A stretch of DNA of 39,133 nt, taken from NCBI GenBank assembly GCA_030538475.1, contig JAUNTX010000001.1, forward strand, positions 1 to 39,133, written 5' to 3'. Below the pieces are notes generated by a model. The model was not told where the DNA came from. It did not search any database and was given only the letters and a program-made list of their open reading frames with translations. The translations under genes were made by a program, and so were the position numbers. Shown here piece after piece: positions 1 to 8,859 of this stretch (position 1 is the stretch's first letter; every line of letters begins with the position of its first letter). This DNA comes from Dermabacter sp. (GTDB taxonomy: Bacteria > Actinomycetota > Actinomycetes > Actinomycetales > Dermabacteraceae).

Positions 1-134
1 CCCGCCACGCAAGCCCACCACCACCCCACGTGGCACACACCACGAACGGGGCGTGAGAGGGCCGCGAGAGACGCCTAGCGGAAGGGACAGTGCGGCGCGC
101 AGGCTCTCGACACAGAAGCGCCCTCCGGACTCCC
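1..134. other. Non-coding edge of window
   Basis: This is the stretch downstream of the menG stop codon and before the window edge. I see no convincing reading frame and no clear hairpin followed by a T-run. It may hold the end of the menG transcript. Confidence 0.3.
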
Positions 135-836
135 CTACGCCGGAACGATGCCGCGGTGCAGCGCCACGATTCCCCCGGAGAGGTTGCGGTACTGCACGTG
201 CGTGAGCCCGGCATCGATGAACCACTGCCGCAGCCCCTCCTGATCGGGCCACGCCATGATCGATTCGGCGAGGTAGGAGTAGGCGGGGCCGTTGCTGGCC
301 GCTCGCGAGGCGACGGCGGGCAGCGCCTTCATGAGGTAGTTGCGGTACACGTGTCGGAAGGCCCGGTTTGTGGGAGTAGAGAACTCGCAGATCACGACGG
401 CGCCGCCGGGCCGCACCACGCGCACCATTTCGGCAAGGGCAGCAGCGGGGTCGTGCACGTTGCGCAGGCCGAAGGAGTTCACGGCTGCATCGAAGGCGTC
501 GGTGCGAAACGGGAGGCGAGTGGCGTCGGCCCCCACGAACGGGAGGTCGCTCTGGCGTGCCGTGCCCTCCCGCATCATGCCGAGGGAGAAGTCGGAGGCG
601 ATCGCTCGGTGGCCGCTCGCGGCGATAGCCGCGGTGGAGGTGCCGGTGCCCGCGGCGATGTCGAGCACGGTGCCCGGCCGGGTGGGGTCGAGCTGTAGGG
701 CGTCGACCATGGCGCGGCGCCAACGGCGGTCTTGGCCGAGCGCGAGGACGGCGTTCATGAGGTCGTACCGTCCGGCGACCCCGTCGAACATCGTTGACAC
801 GTCGGTGGGCGCTTTGGTGAGGTCGGCTCTGCTCAT
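135..836 (-). CDS. menG: Demethylmenaquinone methyltransferase MenG/UbiE
   Basis: This class I SAM-dependent methyltransferase makes menaquinone from demethylmenaquinone, the last step of vitamin K2 synthesis, at the inner face of the membrane. The 233-residue product has the family length. Seen in sequence: FDGVAGRYDLMNAVLALG at the N-terminus (about 17-34), the SAM glycine loop VLDIAAGTGT (57-66), the family signature SFGLRNVHDP (121-130) and a following VRPGG segment. The frame stays open upstream, but homology begins at the ATG at 836. That start has no well-spaced Shine-Dalgarno sequence (AGGGGG abuts the ATG), and a TTAGAT hexamer lies about 9 bases upstream, so the mRNA may be leaderless or nearly so. 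It is divergent from serC and fits with the menaquinone-reducing Ndh at 15.7 kb. Confidence 0.93.
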   Translation of the reverse strand: MSRADLTKAPTDVSTMFDGVAGRYDLMNAVLALGQDRRWRRAMVDALQLDPTRPGTVLDIAAGTGTSTAAIAASGHRAIASDFSLGMMREGTARQSDLPFVGADATRLPFRTDAFDAAVNSFGLRNVHDPAAALAEMVRVVRPGGAVVICEFSTPTNRAFRHVYRNYLMKALPAVASRAASNGPAYSYLAESIMAWPDQEGLRQWFIDAGLTHVQYRNLSGGIVALHRGIVPA

Positions 837-1031
837 CCCCCTATCTAACCCGATACAGATGGGTAGGGGCCACGCGACGGGGCAGCCCGGCTCTCGCCCA
901 CCGGACGGGGTGGGGCACGCCCGGCCGGGTGCGAAAGGATGGGACTGGACGCGCACGGACCCTCGCGTGAGGGCAGTGCGCGGCCGCCACCGGTGCCTCG
1001 TGCACATACGTGACCTCGAAGGAGTCCGCCC

Positions 1032-2165
1032 ATGGCCGATCCCACCCTCTCGATTCCTCCCCACCTTCTGCCCGCCGATGGCCGCTTCGGCTCCGGCCCG
1101 AGCCGGGTGCGGGACGCGCAGATGCAGGCGCTTTCTCGCGCGGGACACACGCTCATGGGCACGTCGCATCGCCAGGCGCCGGTCAAGAAGCTCGTGCAGC
1201 GGATCCAGGAAGGGCTCGCCGAGCTGTTCTCCCTGCCAGACGGCTACGAGGTGGTACTCGGCAACGGCGGCGCGACGGCGCTGTGGGACGTGGCCACGTT
1301 CTCGCTCGTGGACAGCCGGGCCCAGCACCTGGTGTTCGGCGAGTTCTCCGGCAGCTTCGCGAAGGCAACGGCGGCAGCGCCGTTCTTGCGGGACCCGTCC
1401 GTGATCCAGGCGCCCCCGGGGAGCCTCGCGGCGCCGGAGGCCGACGACGACGTGGACGTGTTCGCGTGGCCCCACAACGAGACGTCGACGGGCGTGATGG
1501 CTCCCGTGCAGCGGGTGCCGGGCCAGATGCCCGATCAGCTCGTGCTCGTGGATGCCACGAGCGGCGCGGGAGGGCTCGATGTCGATGTGTCCGCGACCGA
1601 TCTGTATTACTTCGCGCCGCAGAAGTCGTTCGCCTCCGACGGCGGCCTGTGGATCGCCCTGACCTCTCCCGCGGCGATTGACAGGGCGCAGCGCATCGCC
1701 GCCTCCGGTCGCTACATTCCGGGGTTCTTGAACTTCTCGACCGCGCTCGAGAATTCGCGCAAGCACCAGACGCTCAACACCCCGGCGATTGCGACGCTCA
1801 TCCTCATGGCCGAGCAGGTCGAGTGGATGAACGAGCAGGGGGGCCTGTCGTGGGCCGCGGGGCGCAGCCGCGAGACCTCGGGCCTGCTGCACGACTGGGT
1901 GCGCTCGCGCGCGGACCTCGAGTTCTTCGTGGCCGATGAGGCGGCTCGCTCACGCGTGGTGACCACCATCGACGTGGATGAGTCCATCGACGCGGCGCTC
2001 GTGGCCTCGACTCTTCGCGCGCACGGGATCGTCGATGTCGAGCCGTACCGCAAGCTTGGCCGCAACCAGCTGCGGATCGCGACGTTCCCGGCGGTGGAGG
2101 CGGCCGACGTGCGCGCCCTCATCGCCTCGACCAACGCGGTGCTGGATCAGCTCGCCGCGCGGTAG
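1032..2165 (+). CDS. serC: Phosphoserine aminotransferase SerC
   Basis: This PLP enzyme converts 3-phosphohydroxypyruvate and glutamate to O-phosphoserine in serine synthesis. The 377-residue protein starts at an ATG preceded by GAAGGAG with good spacing. Visible features are an N-terminal FGSGPSRVRDAQ (about 19-30), GNGGATALWD (78-87), the HNETSTGV substrate and cofactor segment (148-155), VDATSGAGG (173-181) and YYFAPQKSFASDGG with the presumed Schiff-base lysine at K198. The features match the mycobacterial-type SerC of actinobacteria better than the E. coli type. The stop lies only 6 bases from the stop of the convergent GHMP kinase gene, with no obvious terminator in between. Confidence 0.95.
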   Translation: MADPTLSIPPHLLPADGRFGSGPSRVRDAQMQALSRAGHTLMGTSHRQAPVKKLVQRIQEGLAELFSLPDGYEVVLGNGGATALWDVATFSLVDSRAQHLVFGEFSGSFAKATAAAPFLRDPSVIQAPPGSLAAPEADDDVDVFAWPHNETSTGVMAPVQRVPGQMPDQLVLVDATSGAGGLDVDVSATDLYYFAPQKSFASDGGLWIALTSPAAIDRAQRIAASGRYIPGFLNFSTALENSRKHQTLNTPAIATLILMAEQVEWMNEQGGLSWAAGRSRETSGLLHDWVRSRADLEFFVADEAARSRVVTTIDVDESIDAALVASTLRAHGIVDVEPYRKLGRNQLRIATFPAVEAADVRALIASTNAVLDQLAAR

Positions 2166-2171
2166 CGGCCC

Positions 2172-3428
2172 CTATCCGAGGCGCTCGGCCGCGGCCCCGG
2201 GACGCGTGACAATCGTGCTGGCCCCGGGCGCGGTGAAACGTCGCGTGTAGGCCGCGAGCCACGCCGTAGCGAACGCGGGGGCGTCGGCGGTGGGCACGAG
2301 CGCCCACACGCTGCCGCCGAAGCCCGCGCCAAACGCGGAAGCGGCGGGGGCTCCCATCGCGAGGGCGAGACGCACGAGCGCGGTGGTGTGCGGCACCTGA
2401 TTCTCGAGATGGGTCGTGGCGAGGGCCTGGGAACGAGCCACGATGTCGCCGAAGCGCGCGATGTTTCGGGTGGAAAGCGCCTGGGCGGCGGCGGGCACGA
2501 GGACGGTGGATTCCATGAGGAACTGCGTGAGCCTGCGCGTGGGATAGCCGGGTTCTGCGGCGGCCATGAGGGGCGTGAGCCGTCGGTCCAGCGCCAGCTG
2601 TCCGGGCGGCGCGCCATCCACACCGAGGCTGCGCACGGCGGCGTGCAGGCTCGCATCGCTCCGGCCCTGCTCGGCGTTCCACCGCTCGAGGATCGCGGCC
2701 AGGGTGCGGGGCCCGCGGTTGTAGAGGTCGCGGGCGCTGCCGGTCTTTTCGGCGAGCACGCCGCTCACGCCGATCACGAGGCTGTACTCGGGCGGGAGGG
2801 CCACCTGCGAGAGGATCCGCGCGGGATCGAACTCGACGTAGGAGAGGCGCCCGGGGGCGCTCGTGAGCATCCCCGTGTGGTCGAGTGAGCCGCCGGAGGT
2901 GCCGACGCCGGGGTGGCCCTGGAGGGCGCGGAAGCTCTTGCCGTTCTCGATGGAGGCGGCGTAGCCCGCGAGGTCCAGCCGATCGTGGATGCTCGCCGTC
3001 CATTCCTCACGCACCGGCAGGTCGTTGAGGTCGGCGAGGGTGAGCATGACGCCGGTGAGCAGCGCCGAGGAACTGCTCATTCCCGAGGCGGGAGGCAGAT
3101 CGGAGGAGATCGTGAGCCGCGCCGATCCGAGCGGCCCAAAGTTGCTGGTGAGCCGGTCGATGACGGTCTGGACGTAGTGTCCCCAGTGGCCGCTGGGGAG
3201 CGTGCACGGCTGGTGGGCGCTGAGGCGCACGGGGTCGGGGTAGTGATCGCTCGAGGCGTCGATGACTCCCCCGGATGCGGCGCCCGCGGCCGTCGGCGGG
3301 ATCGCCCGGGCGGTGACCGTGACGGAGCGTTCGACCGCGCACACGAGCACGCGGCCGCCGCCGTAGTCGGTGTGCTTGCCGAGCACTTCGACGCGGCCGG
3401 GAACGCGCCATGTGCTGACGCCGCTCAC
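2172..3428 (-). CDS. Galactokinase-like GHMP sugar kinase
   Basis: This is an ATP-dependent sugar 1-kinase of the GHMP superfamily, 418 residues, last gene of the GH112 operon. Seen: substrate motif VPGRVEVLGKHTDYGGG (about 9-25), ATP loop PPASGMSSSSA (112-122), GGSLDH with a candidate catalytic Asp at 183, and C-terminal AFGAGFGGSVWA. In classical GalK, from memory, motif 1 reads GRVNLIGEHTDYNGG and its Glu and Asp bind galactose O6 and O4/O3. Here that Glu is Lys18, while His19 and Asp21 remain. The substrate may therefore not be plain galactose; GlcNAc or GalNAc released by the phosphorylase is an inferred alternative, filling the role of NahK. The GTG start at 3428 shares a GTGA overlap with the upstream nucleotidyltransferase stop, so the two are probably translationally coupled. 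Family is sure; substrate is open. Confidence 0.85.
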   Translation of the reverse strand: MSGVSTWRVPGRVEVLGKHTDYGGGRVLVCAVERSVTVTARAIPPTAAGAASGGVIDASSDHYPDPVRLSAHQPCTLPSGHWGHYVQTVIDRLTSNFGPLGSARLTISSDLPPASGMSSSSALLTGVMLTLADLNDLPVREEWTASIHDRLDLAGYAASIENGKSFRALQGHPGVGTSGGSLDHTGMLTSAPGRLSYVEFDPARILSQVALPPEYSLVIGVSGVLAEKTGSARDLYNRGPRTLAAILERWNAEQGRSDASLHAAVRSLGVDGAPPGQLALDRRLTPLMAAAEPGYPTRRLTQFLMESTVLVPAAAQALSTRNIARFGDIVARSQALATTHLENQVPHTTALVRLALAMGAPAASAFGAGFGGSVWALVPTADAPAFATAWLAAYTRRFTAPGASTIVTRPGAAAERLG

Positions 3429-4255
3429 AGCGTGACCGTGATTCCCGACAGGCGGGCCTCGACCCCAGCAATGTCGTCTTGCCGCGATAGATCCAAGACG
3501 CCGCCCGCGTGAGGGATCACGCGGACATCGCTCAGGCGGGAGACCGCGTCCACGATCTCGTACTCGCCGCGCGGCGAGGGCTCGATGCTGCGGCACGCCT
3601 CGAAGATCTCGGGGGTGAAGGAGAAGAGGTTCATGCTCACGAGCGCCCCCTGCCCAGCGGCCGCGATCACGTCCTCGGAGGGCTTTTCCACGATGGACTC
3701 GAGCACCCCGCCACGGGAGCGGATGAGGGCGAACGCGGCGATGCGCTCCGCGGGGATGTTGCTTGCCGCCACGAGGGCCTCGCGCTCGAAGCCCAGCAGC
3801 GCGTTGCCGCCGTGCTCGGCGAGGGCCGCGACCGCACCCGCCGGGTAGAGGTTGTCGCCGTTGGCCATGAGGAACGGCGCGCCGCCCACGAGGGCTTCGG
3901 CGCTCGCGACGGCGTTGGCGGTGCCGAGCGGCTCCTCCTGGATCGCGTAACTCATGGTGAGCCTCGTGGGCGCGACGCGAGCAAAGTGCGCCTCGAACTC
4001 GGCGTGCTCGGGCGGCACCACGAGGATCGCGTGGCGGATCCCGGCATCGGCAAGGGCGCTGAGCGAATAGTCAATGAGGCGGTGCTCACCGATCGGCATG
4101 AGGGCCTTGTGCCCGCTCGCCGCGGCGCTCTTTTGCGCGGCGGACAGTTCTGACACCCCGGCGTCGGCGGCCTGGGCGCGCATGCGGGTGCCGAGGCCGC
4201 GCGCGAGGATCACGGCCGTTCTCACGGGAGTATTCGGCGAGGTCGGTGTGGACAT
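3425..4255 (-). CDS. Sugar-phosphate nucleotidyltransferase
   Basis: This 276-residue protein is a single GT-A-fold nucleotidyltransferase of the GalU/RfbA/GlmU-N type. Seen: nucleotide loop ILARGLGTRMR (16-26; most relatives have AAG or AGG where this has ARG), HKALMPIG with the conserved Lys at 50, EEPLGTANAV (108-117), metal-binding ANGDNLY with Asp134, and a later EKPS segment. It lacks the left-handed beta-helix of GlmU. The ATG at 4255 overlaps the phosphohexomutase stop as TGATG. By context it could charge a sugar 1-phosphate (Gal-1-P from the phosphorylase, or Glc-1-P) with UTP, which would matter because no galT or galE is present. The substrate and nucleotide are not readable from sequence. 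Confidence 0.8.
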   Translation of the reverse strand: MSTPTSPNTPVRTAVILARGLGTRMRAQAADAGVSELSAAQKSAAASGHKALMPIGEHRLIDYSLSALADAGIRHAILVVPPEHAEFEAHFARVAPTRLTMSYAIQEEPLGTANAVASAEALVGGAPFLMANGDNLYPAGAVAALAEHGGNALLGFEREALVAASNIPAERIAAFALIRSRGGVLESIVEKPSEDVIAAAGQGALVSMNLFSFTPEIFEACRSIEPSPRGEYEIVDAVSRLSDVRVIPHAGGVLDLSRQDDIAGVEARLSGITVTL

Positions 4256-5673
4256 CAGGCCTCCAGGTCGTAGTAGCGGGCGACGGTCGCGGCGAGGTCG
4301 TTCGCTTCGGCCTCGGTGGGCATTTCGGCGAAGACGCGAATCACGGGCTCGGTCCCGGAGAAGCGGATGGTCACCCATCCCCCGTTCGCGAAGTACACCT
4401 TGCAGCCATCGCTCCAGCCGATCCGCTCGACCTCGGGGGCGAACTCGGGCAGATCGTGCTCGGTGAAGATGCGCGTGTTCAGCGCGCTCCGGCGCTCGGG
4501 CGTGTAGGTGTAGGCCGCTTCCACCATGACCAGTTCGCCGTAGCGCTCAACGATGTCGGCGTACAGCTCGGAGAGCTTCTTTCCCGACGCCGCGACCGCT
4601 TCCACGAGCAGGCTGCCCGCGTAGATGCCGTCCTTGCCGGGAATGTGGCCGCGCACGGTGAGACCGCCGGAGGATTCCCCGCCGATCACGGCGTCGGTCT
4701 CGGTCATTTTCGCGCTGATCCACTTGAAGCCGACGGGAACCTCGTAGCACGTCTGGCCGTGCGCCTCGGCCACCCGGTCGAGCAGGTGGGTGGTGGACAT
4801 GTTGCGCACCGCGGGGCCGGACCAGCCCTTCGTGGTGAGCAGGTAGTCGTACAGGAGCACGAGAATCTGGTTGGGGCTCAGGAAGCTGCCCCGGTCATCG
4901 ATGATGCCCAGGCGGTCGGCGTCGCCGTCGGTGGCGATGCCCAGATCGGCGCCGGTCGAAACCACCGCTTCGCGCAGCGGGGCCAGCGAGCCCGCGGCGG
5001 GCGAGGGCATCCGGCCCCCGAACAGCGGATCGTGGCGGGCATTGATGACCGTGACCTGGCAGCGGGCGGTGACGAGCACGGTCTGCATGCTGGTCTGGGC
5101 CACGCCGAACATCGGATCGAGCACGATGTTCAGGTGCGCGTGCCGGATGGCGGGAATGTCCAGGTGCTCGAGGATCGCGTCGAGGTACCAGTTGATCGAC
5201 GTTTGCTCGGTCACGAGCGGCGACTGACGGACTTCTTCGGGAGCGAGCGAGCGCACGTCGGCCTCGGTCAGGGCGTTGACCCGCTCGGTGAGGCGGTCGG
5301 TGACCTCGATGTCGGCGTCGCGCCCGCCCTCGGTGAACAGCTTGAGCCCGTTGTAGAGGGCGGGGTTGTGTGAGGCTGTGACGGCCAGCCCGTAGGGCCT
5401 GCCCTCATTGCGCACGGTCCACATGCACATGGGGGTGGGCACGGGCCGGGTCACGATGGTCACGGGAATGGAATTGGCGGCGAGAACTTCGACGGTCCAC
5501 CACGCGGCCACGTCGGACAGGAACCGCCGGTCGTAGGACAGCACGATCCCCCGATCCGCGACGCCCTCGTCGTGCATGAGCTGCGCGAGTCCTTGCGCGA
5601 GCAGGCGAACGTTCGCCCGCGTGAACTCGTCGCCGATAATGGCGCGCCAGCCGCCGGTGCCAAATGCAATCAC
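4255..5673 (-). CDS. Phosphohexomutase (phosphoglucomutase/phosphomannomutase family)
   Basis: This alpha-D-phosphohexomutase moves phosphate between C1 and C6 of a hexose. The 472-residue protein shows all four family loops: phosphoserine TASHNP (Ser101), metal loop DGDADRLG (249-256), sugar-recognition GGESSGG (331-337) and phosphate-binding RFSGTEP near 443. The start is GTG with GAGGAGA 6-8 bases upstream. GEXSG-type loops alone do not decide between glucose, mannose and N-acetylglucosamine phosphates. In this operon it could feed Glc-1-P into glycolysis or turn GlcNAc-1-P into GlcNAc-6-P for NagA and NagB. Its stop overlaps the start of the nucleotidyltransferase gene. Confidence 0.9.
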   Translation of the reverse strand: MIAFGTGGWRAIIGDEFTRANVRLLAQGLAQLMHDEGVADRGIVLSYDRRFLSDVAAWWTVEVLAANSIPVTIVTRPVPTPMCMWTVRNEGRPYGLAVTASHNPALYNGLKLFTEGGRDADIEVTDRLTERVNALTEADVRSLAPEEVRQSPLVTEQTSINWYLDAILEHLDIPAIRHAHLNIVLDPMFGVAQTSMQTVLVTARCQVTVINARHDPLFGGRMPSPAAGSLAPLREAVVSTGADLGIATDGDADRLGIIDDRGSFLSPNQILVLLYDYLLTTKGWSGPAVRNMSTTHLLDRVAEAHGQTCYEVPVGFKWISAKMTETDAVIGGESSGGLTVRGHIPGKDGIYAGSLLVEAVAASGKKLSELYADIVERYGELVMVEAAYTYTPERRSALNTRIFTEHDLPEFAPEVERIGWSDGCKVYFANGGWVTIRFSGTEPVIRVFAEMPTEAEANDLAATVARYYDLEA

Positions 5674-5739
5674 GGGAACTCTCCTCGGGTTGGGGTGGGG
5701 GTGAAACGTGAGGGGCCGTCGGGGATGCGTCCGCGTGCT

Positions 5740-6603
5740 TTAGCCCTTGACGGATCCGGCGCTGAGGCCGGACTGCCAGTACTTCTGGAGCACGAGGAAG
5801 AGGATGACGAGGGGAATCACGCCGAGCAGGGCGCCCTGCAGCACGGCGCCGTATTGCGGGTTGAAGTAGCTCATCATGCCGTAGAGGCCGAGGGTGACGG
5901 GCTTGAGTTCGGCCGAGGTGAGCGTGAGCAGCGGGAGCAGGAAGTTGTTCCACGTGGCCACGAAGATGAAGAGGAAGATCGTCACCATCGCGGGGGCGAG
6001 CAGGCGCAGCACCACGGTGAAGAAGATGCGGATTTCTCCGGCGCCGTCGATCCGGGCGGCGTCGATGAGTTCGTCGGGCACGGAGGAATGGGCGTAGACG
6101 ATGCCGAGGAAGACCCCGAAGGGGCTCACGGCGGAGGGCAGGATGACCGCCCACATCGTGTTGGTGAGGCCCACGGCGTCGATCACCATGTAGAGCGGGA
6201 TCGTGAGCAGGGCAATCGGCATGAGCAGGCCGCCCAGGATGACGATTTGCACGGCGCCGCGGCCGGGGAAGCGGAACTTCGCGATCCCGTACCCGGCGGC
6301 GACGGCCAGCAGGGTGCCGAGCGCGCCGGCGAGGGTAGAGTACAGGAGGGAGTTCGCCACCCAGCGCCAGAACAGGCCCTGGGTCCACGACTGGAGCCGC
6401 TCGTAGTTCGCGACGGCGCTGTTGTTCTTAGCGAACCACCAGCCGGAGGAGGACACGAGGTCCGTGTTCGACTTCGTGGAGGAAATGATGAGCCACAGGA
6501 TCGGCCCCAGGCTGTACGCCAAGAGGAGCAGCAGCACCACGATGGTGAGGGTCTTGGCGAGGGCCGACGGTTGCAGGGAGCGGGGCGAGGCCGGGGCGCT
6601 CAC
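5740..6603 (-). CDS. Sugar ABC transporter permease, MalG/CUT1 type
   Basis: This is the second inner-membrane permease of a carbohydrate importer, 287 residues with about six membrane segments. The cytoplasmic EAA loop reads ELIDAARIDGAGEIRIFFTV, the contact site for the ATPase. The GTG start at 6603 shares GTGA with the stop of the first permease, so the two subunits are probably coupled and made in equal amounts. The frame is open further upstream, but that part is antisense-like and out of family. It ends 66 bases before the phosphohexomutase start. Confidence 0.92.
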   Translation of the reverse strand: MSAPASPRSLQPSALAKTLTIVVLLLLLAYSLGPILWLIISSTKSNTDLVSSSGWWFAKNNSAVANYERLQSWTQGLFWRWVANSLLYSTLAGALGTLLAVAAGYGIAKFRFPGRGAVQIVILGGLLMPIALLTIPLYMVIDAVGLTNTMWAVILPSAVSPFGVFLGIVYAHSSVPDELIDAARIDGAGEIRIFFTVVLRLLAPAMVTIFLFIFVATWNNFLLPLLTLTSAELKPVTLGLYGMMSYFNPQYGAVLQGALLGVIPLVILFLVLQKYWQSGLSAGSVKG

Positions 6604-7508
6604 AGGGCTGCCCTCCTTTGGATGACGGTATAGATCCCGGCGAGGGCGCCGGCGATGATGGCCATGAGCACGGAGATGGCGGCGGCGGGTCCCGTGCCAG
6701 AGGGCGAGATGCTGCCCATGAGGGTGTTGTAGGCCATCATCATGGGCGTGTAATCGGCCCCCATCCAGGTGTTTTCGGCGCGCAGCACGGTCGGTTCGTT
6801 GAACAGCTGGATCGTGCCGATGATGGACAGCAGGACCGCGAGCAGGGTCGCGTTGCGCACCATCGGGACCTTGATGCGCCGCACGATGTCCCAGCCGCTC
6901 GCGCCGTCGATGCGGGCGGCTTCGTACAGTTCGTTCGGGATTGCCTGGAGCGCCGCGAGGAAGATGAGCATGTTGTAGCCCGTGAACGTCCACGTGGTCA
7001 TGTTCGCCATCGACCACAGGATCAGGTTCGAGTCGAAGAAGTTGATGTGCAGGCCCACGAGGTCCAGGAGCTCGTTGATCGGCGAGAACTGCGGGTTGTA
7101 CATGTAGGTCCACACGAGGGCCGCGACGACGCCGGGCACCGCGTAGGGCAAGAAGAATCCGAGCCGGAAGGCCCCGACCCGCTTGATGACGAGCGAGTCC
7201 AGCAGCAGGGCCATGACGAGGGCCAGCAGGATCATCACGGGCACCTGGACGATGCCGAAGAGGAACACGCGGCCCATGCCGGTCCAGAAGGCGGAGCCGG
7301 TGATGATCTCGGTGTAGTTCTGGAAGGCGACGAACTGGTTCGCCATCTCCCCTCCCCCGTACAGCCCCCCTCCGGAGGGGGCCGCACGGAAGAAGGAGGA
7401 GTAGATCGATACCCCGATGGGAATGAGGAACACGGCCGCGAACAGCAGCGCGAACGGCGTCACAAAGCCGATGCCCGTGAGCGCCTCGCGGCGTTGTCGT
7501 CGTGTCAT
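6600..7508 (-). CDS. Sugar ABC transporter permease, MalF/CUT1 type
   Basis: This is the first permease subunit of the CUT1 importer, 302 residues, with a basic N-terminus (MTRRQRRE), about six hydrophobic segments and the EAA loop ELYEAARIDGASGWDIVRRI. A glycine-rich extracytoplasmic stretch (about 46-55) follows the first membrane segment. It lies 30 bases downstream of the binding-protein gene. It should partner the adjacent MalG-type permease and the lipoprotein. No ATPase gene lies in the operon. Confidence 0.92.
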   Translation of the reverse strand: MTRRQRREALTGIGFVTPFALLFAAVFLIPIGVSIYSSFFRAAPSGGGLYGGGEMANQFVAFQNYTEIITGSAFWTGMGRVFLFGIVQVPVMILLALVMALLLDSLVIKRVGAFRLGFFLPYAVPGVVAALVWTYMYNPQFSPINELLDLVGLHINFFDSNLILWSMANMTTWTFTGYNMLIFLAALQAIPNELYEAARIDGASGWDIVRRIKVPMVRNATLLAVLLSIIGTIQLFNEPTVLRAENTWMGADYTPMMMAYNTLMGSISPSGTGPAAAISVLMAIIAGALAGIYTVIQRRAAL

Positions 7509-7538
7509 GGCAGTCTCTCCAATCGGGGTAGCGAGTGT

Positions 7539-8828
7539 TTAGGCGTCGACCGGGAGGCCGGCGTCCTTGAGCGAGCTCACCGACGCGTCCTGCGCGGCTG
7601 TGAAGACCTCGGATACGGGGGCGGCGCCGGTCGCGGCGGCGTCGGCTGCCCGCATCATCGGGTCGTTCACTGCGGGCCACGTGGGCATGTAGATGAAGTC
7701 GGGGTTCATCGACTTGTTCGCGGCTTGCAGTTCGCTCATGACGTCCTGGCCGCCGTAGAACTCGGCAACGTCCTTCGGGGTGGTGACATCGCCGGTCGCG
7801 GCGACGACGAGTCCCTGGGTGGCGAGGTCCGCGACCTGGGTGTTGAACCAGTTGAGGAACTCCATGGCCTCTGCCTGGTGCTCGCTGCCCTTGAGGACGG
7901 CCACGCCGGAGCCGCCGTCGGGGCCCGTCATGGCCTTATCGCCGAAGGTGGGCAGCTGGACAACCTTCCACTGGCCGACGTTCGGGGTGTCGGCCATGTC
8001 GCCGGACAGCAGCGGGGCCTCCCACGCGGCACCGATCGTGCCGATGAGGTTCTGCTCGACGAGGTTCTTGGTGAAGCCCTCGCCCCAGCGGGGCTCGGTG
8101 AGGGCGGCCTTCGCGTCGAGGATCTTTTGCCAGAACTCCGCGACCGTGGCGGTTTCGGCGCTCGTGACGTCCACCTTCCACTTGTCGCCCTCGGCCGAGA
8201 ACCAGACGGCGCCCGCAGCGGCGGCCTGGCCGGACAGCCAGTACTGGGCTTCGTCAGGCTGGAAGGAGATGGCGAACTTGCCCGCGGCCGCCGCGGTCGT
8301 GGCCACCTCGACGAGCTCGTCGGCCGTGGTCGGAACCTTGAGGCCGAGCTTCTCGAACTCCTCGGCGTTGTAGTAGTAGACGAGGGGGCCGGTGTCCTGG
8401 GGCAGACCCACCACAGCCTCGCCCACCTTCATGAGGCCGTAGGCACCAGCGGCGAAGTTCTTCTCATACTTCTCTGCCTCCTTCACCACGTCCTGCACGA
8501 GGCCCTTGGTGAACAGGGAGGGGATTTCGGCATAGCCGAGCTGGGCGAGGTCCGGGGCGGTCCCGGCCGAGATCTCGTTTTCCAGGCGTACGATCATTTC
8601 GTTGGCCTTGCCGTCGAACTTCACGGCCTTGACCTGGATCGAGGGGTTGTCCTTGTTCCACGTCGCGACGATGTCGTCAACCTTGGTCATGCCATCGCCG
8701 TCGGGAAGGCGGTGCATGTAGGTGATCTCCACCGCGTCCCCGCCGGACCCGGAGCCGGATCCCGAGCCACACGCGGCGAGCCCGAGAGTGCCGAGCGTCA
8801 TTCCTGTCAGTACTGTCCTGCGCTTCAT
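7539..8828 (-). CDS. Sugar-binding lipoprotein of ABC transporter
   Basis: This is an extracellular solute-binding protein of family 1, 429 residues, that would catch the disaccharide and pass it to the permease pair. Seen: twin-basic signal peptide MKRRTVLTGMTLG and lipobox LAAC with Cys20 as the predicted lipidation site, then a Gly/Ser linker and a MalE-like fold with several Trp/Tyr-rich segments. The ATG at 8828 is chosen over one eight codons upstream, because GAAGGA sits about 7 bases before it and the signal peptide starts there. It follows the phosphorylase gene by 31 bases. The substrate is inferred from the neighbour to be a Gal-beta-1,3-HexNAc. Confidence 0.92.
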   Translation of the reverse strand: MKRRTVLTGMTLGTLGLAACGSGSGSGSGGDAVEITYMHRLPDGDGMTKVDDIVATWNKDNPSIQVKAVKFDGKANEMIVRLENEISAGTAPDLAQLGYAEIPSLFTKGLVQDVVKEAEKYEKNFAAGAYGLMKVGEAVVGLPQDTGPLVYYYNAEEFEKLGLKVPTTADELVEVATTAAAAGKFAISFQPDEAQYWLSGQAAAAGAVWFSAEGDKWKVDVTSAETATVAEFWQKILDAKAALTEPRWGEGFTKNLVEQNLIGTIGAAWEAPLLSGDMADTPNVGQWKVVQLPTFGDKAMTGPDGGSGVAVLKGSEHQAEAMEFLNWFNTQVADLATQGLVVAATGDVTTPKDVAEFYGGQDVMSELQAANKSMNPDFIYMPTWPAVNDPMMRAADAAATGAAPVSEVFTAAQDASVSSLKDAGLPVDA

Positions 8829-8859
8829 GAGTGTCCTTCTTCCTTGAAACAACGAAATC

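Noticed and set aside
837..1892. An N-terminal extension of menG reaching across serC
   Set aside because: The extension is antisense to serC and homology starts at the ATG at 836.
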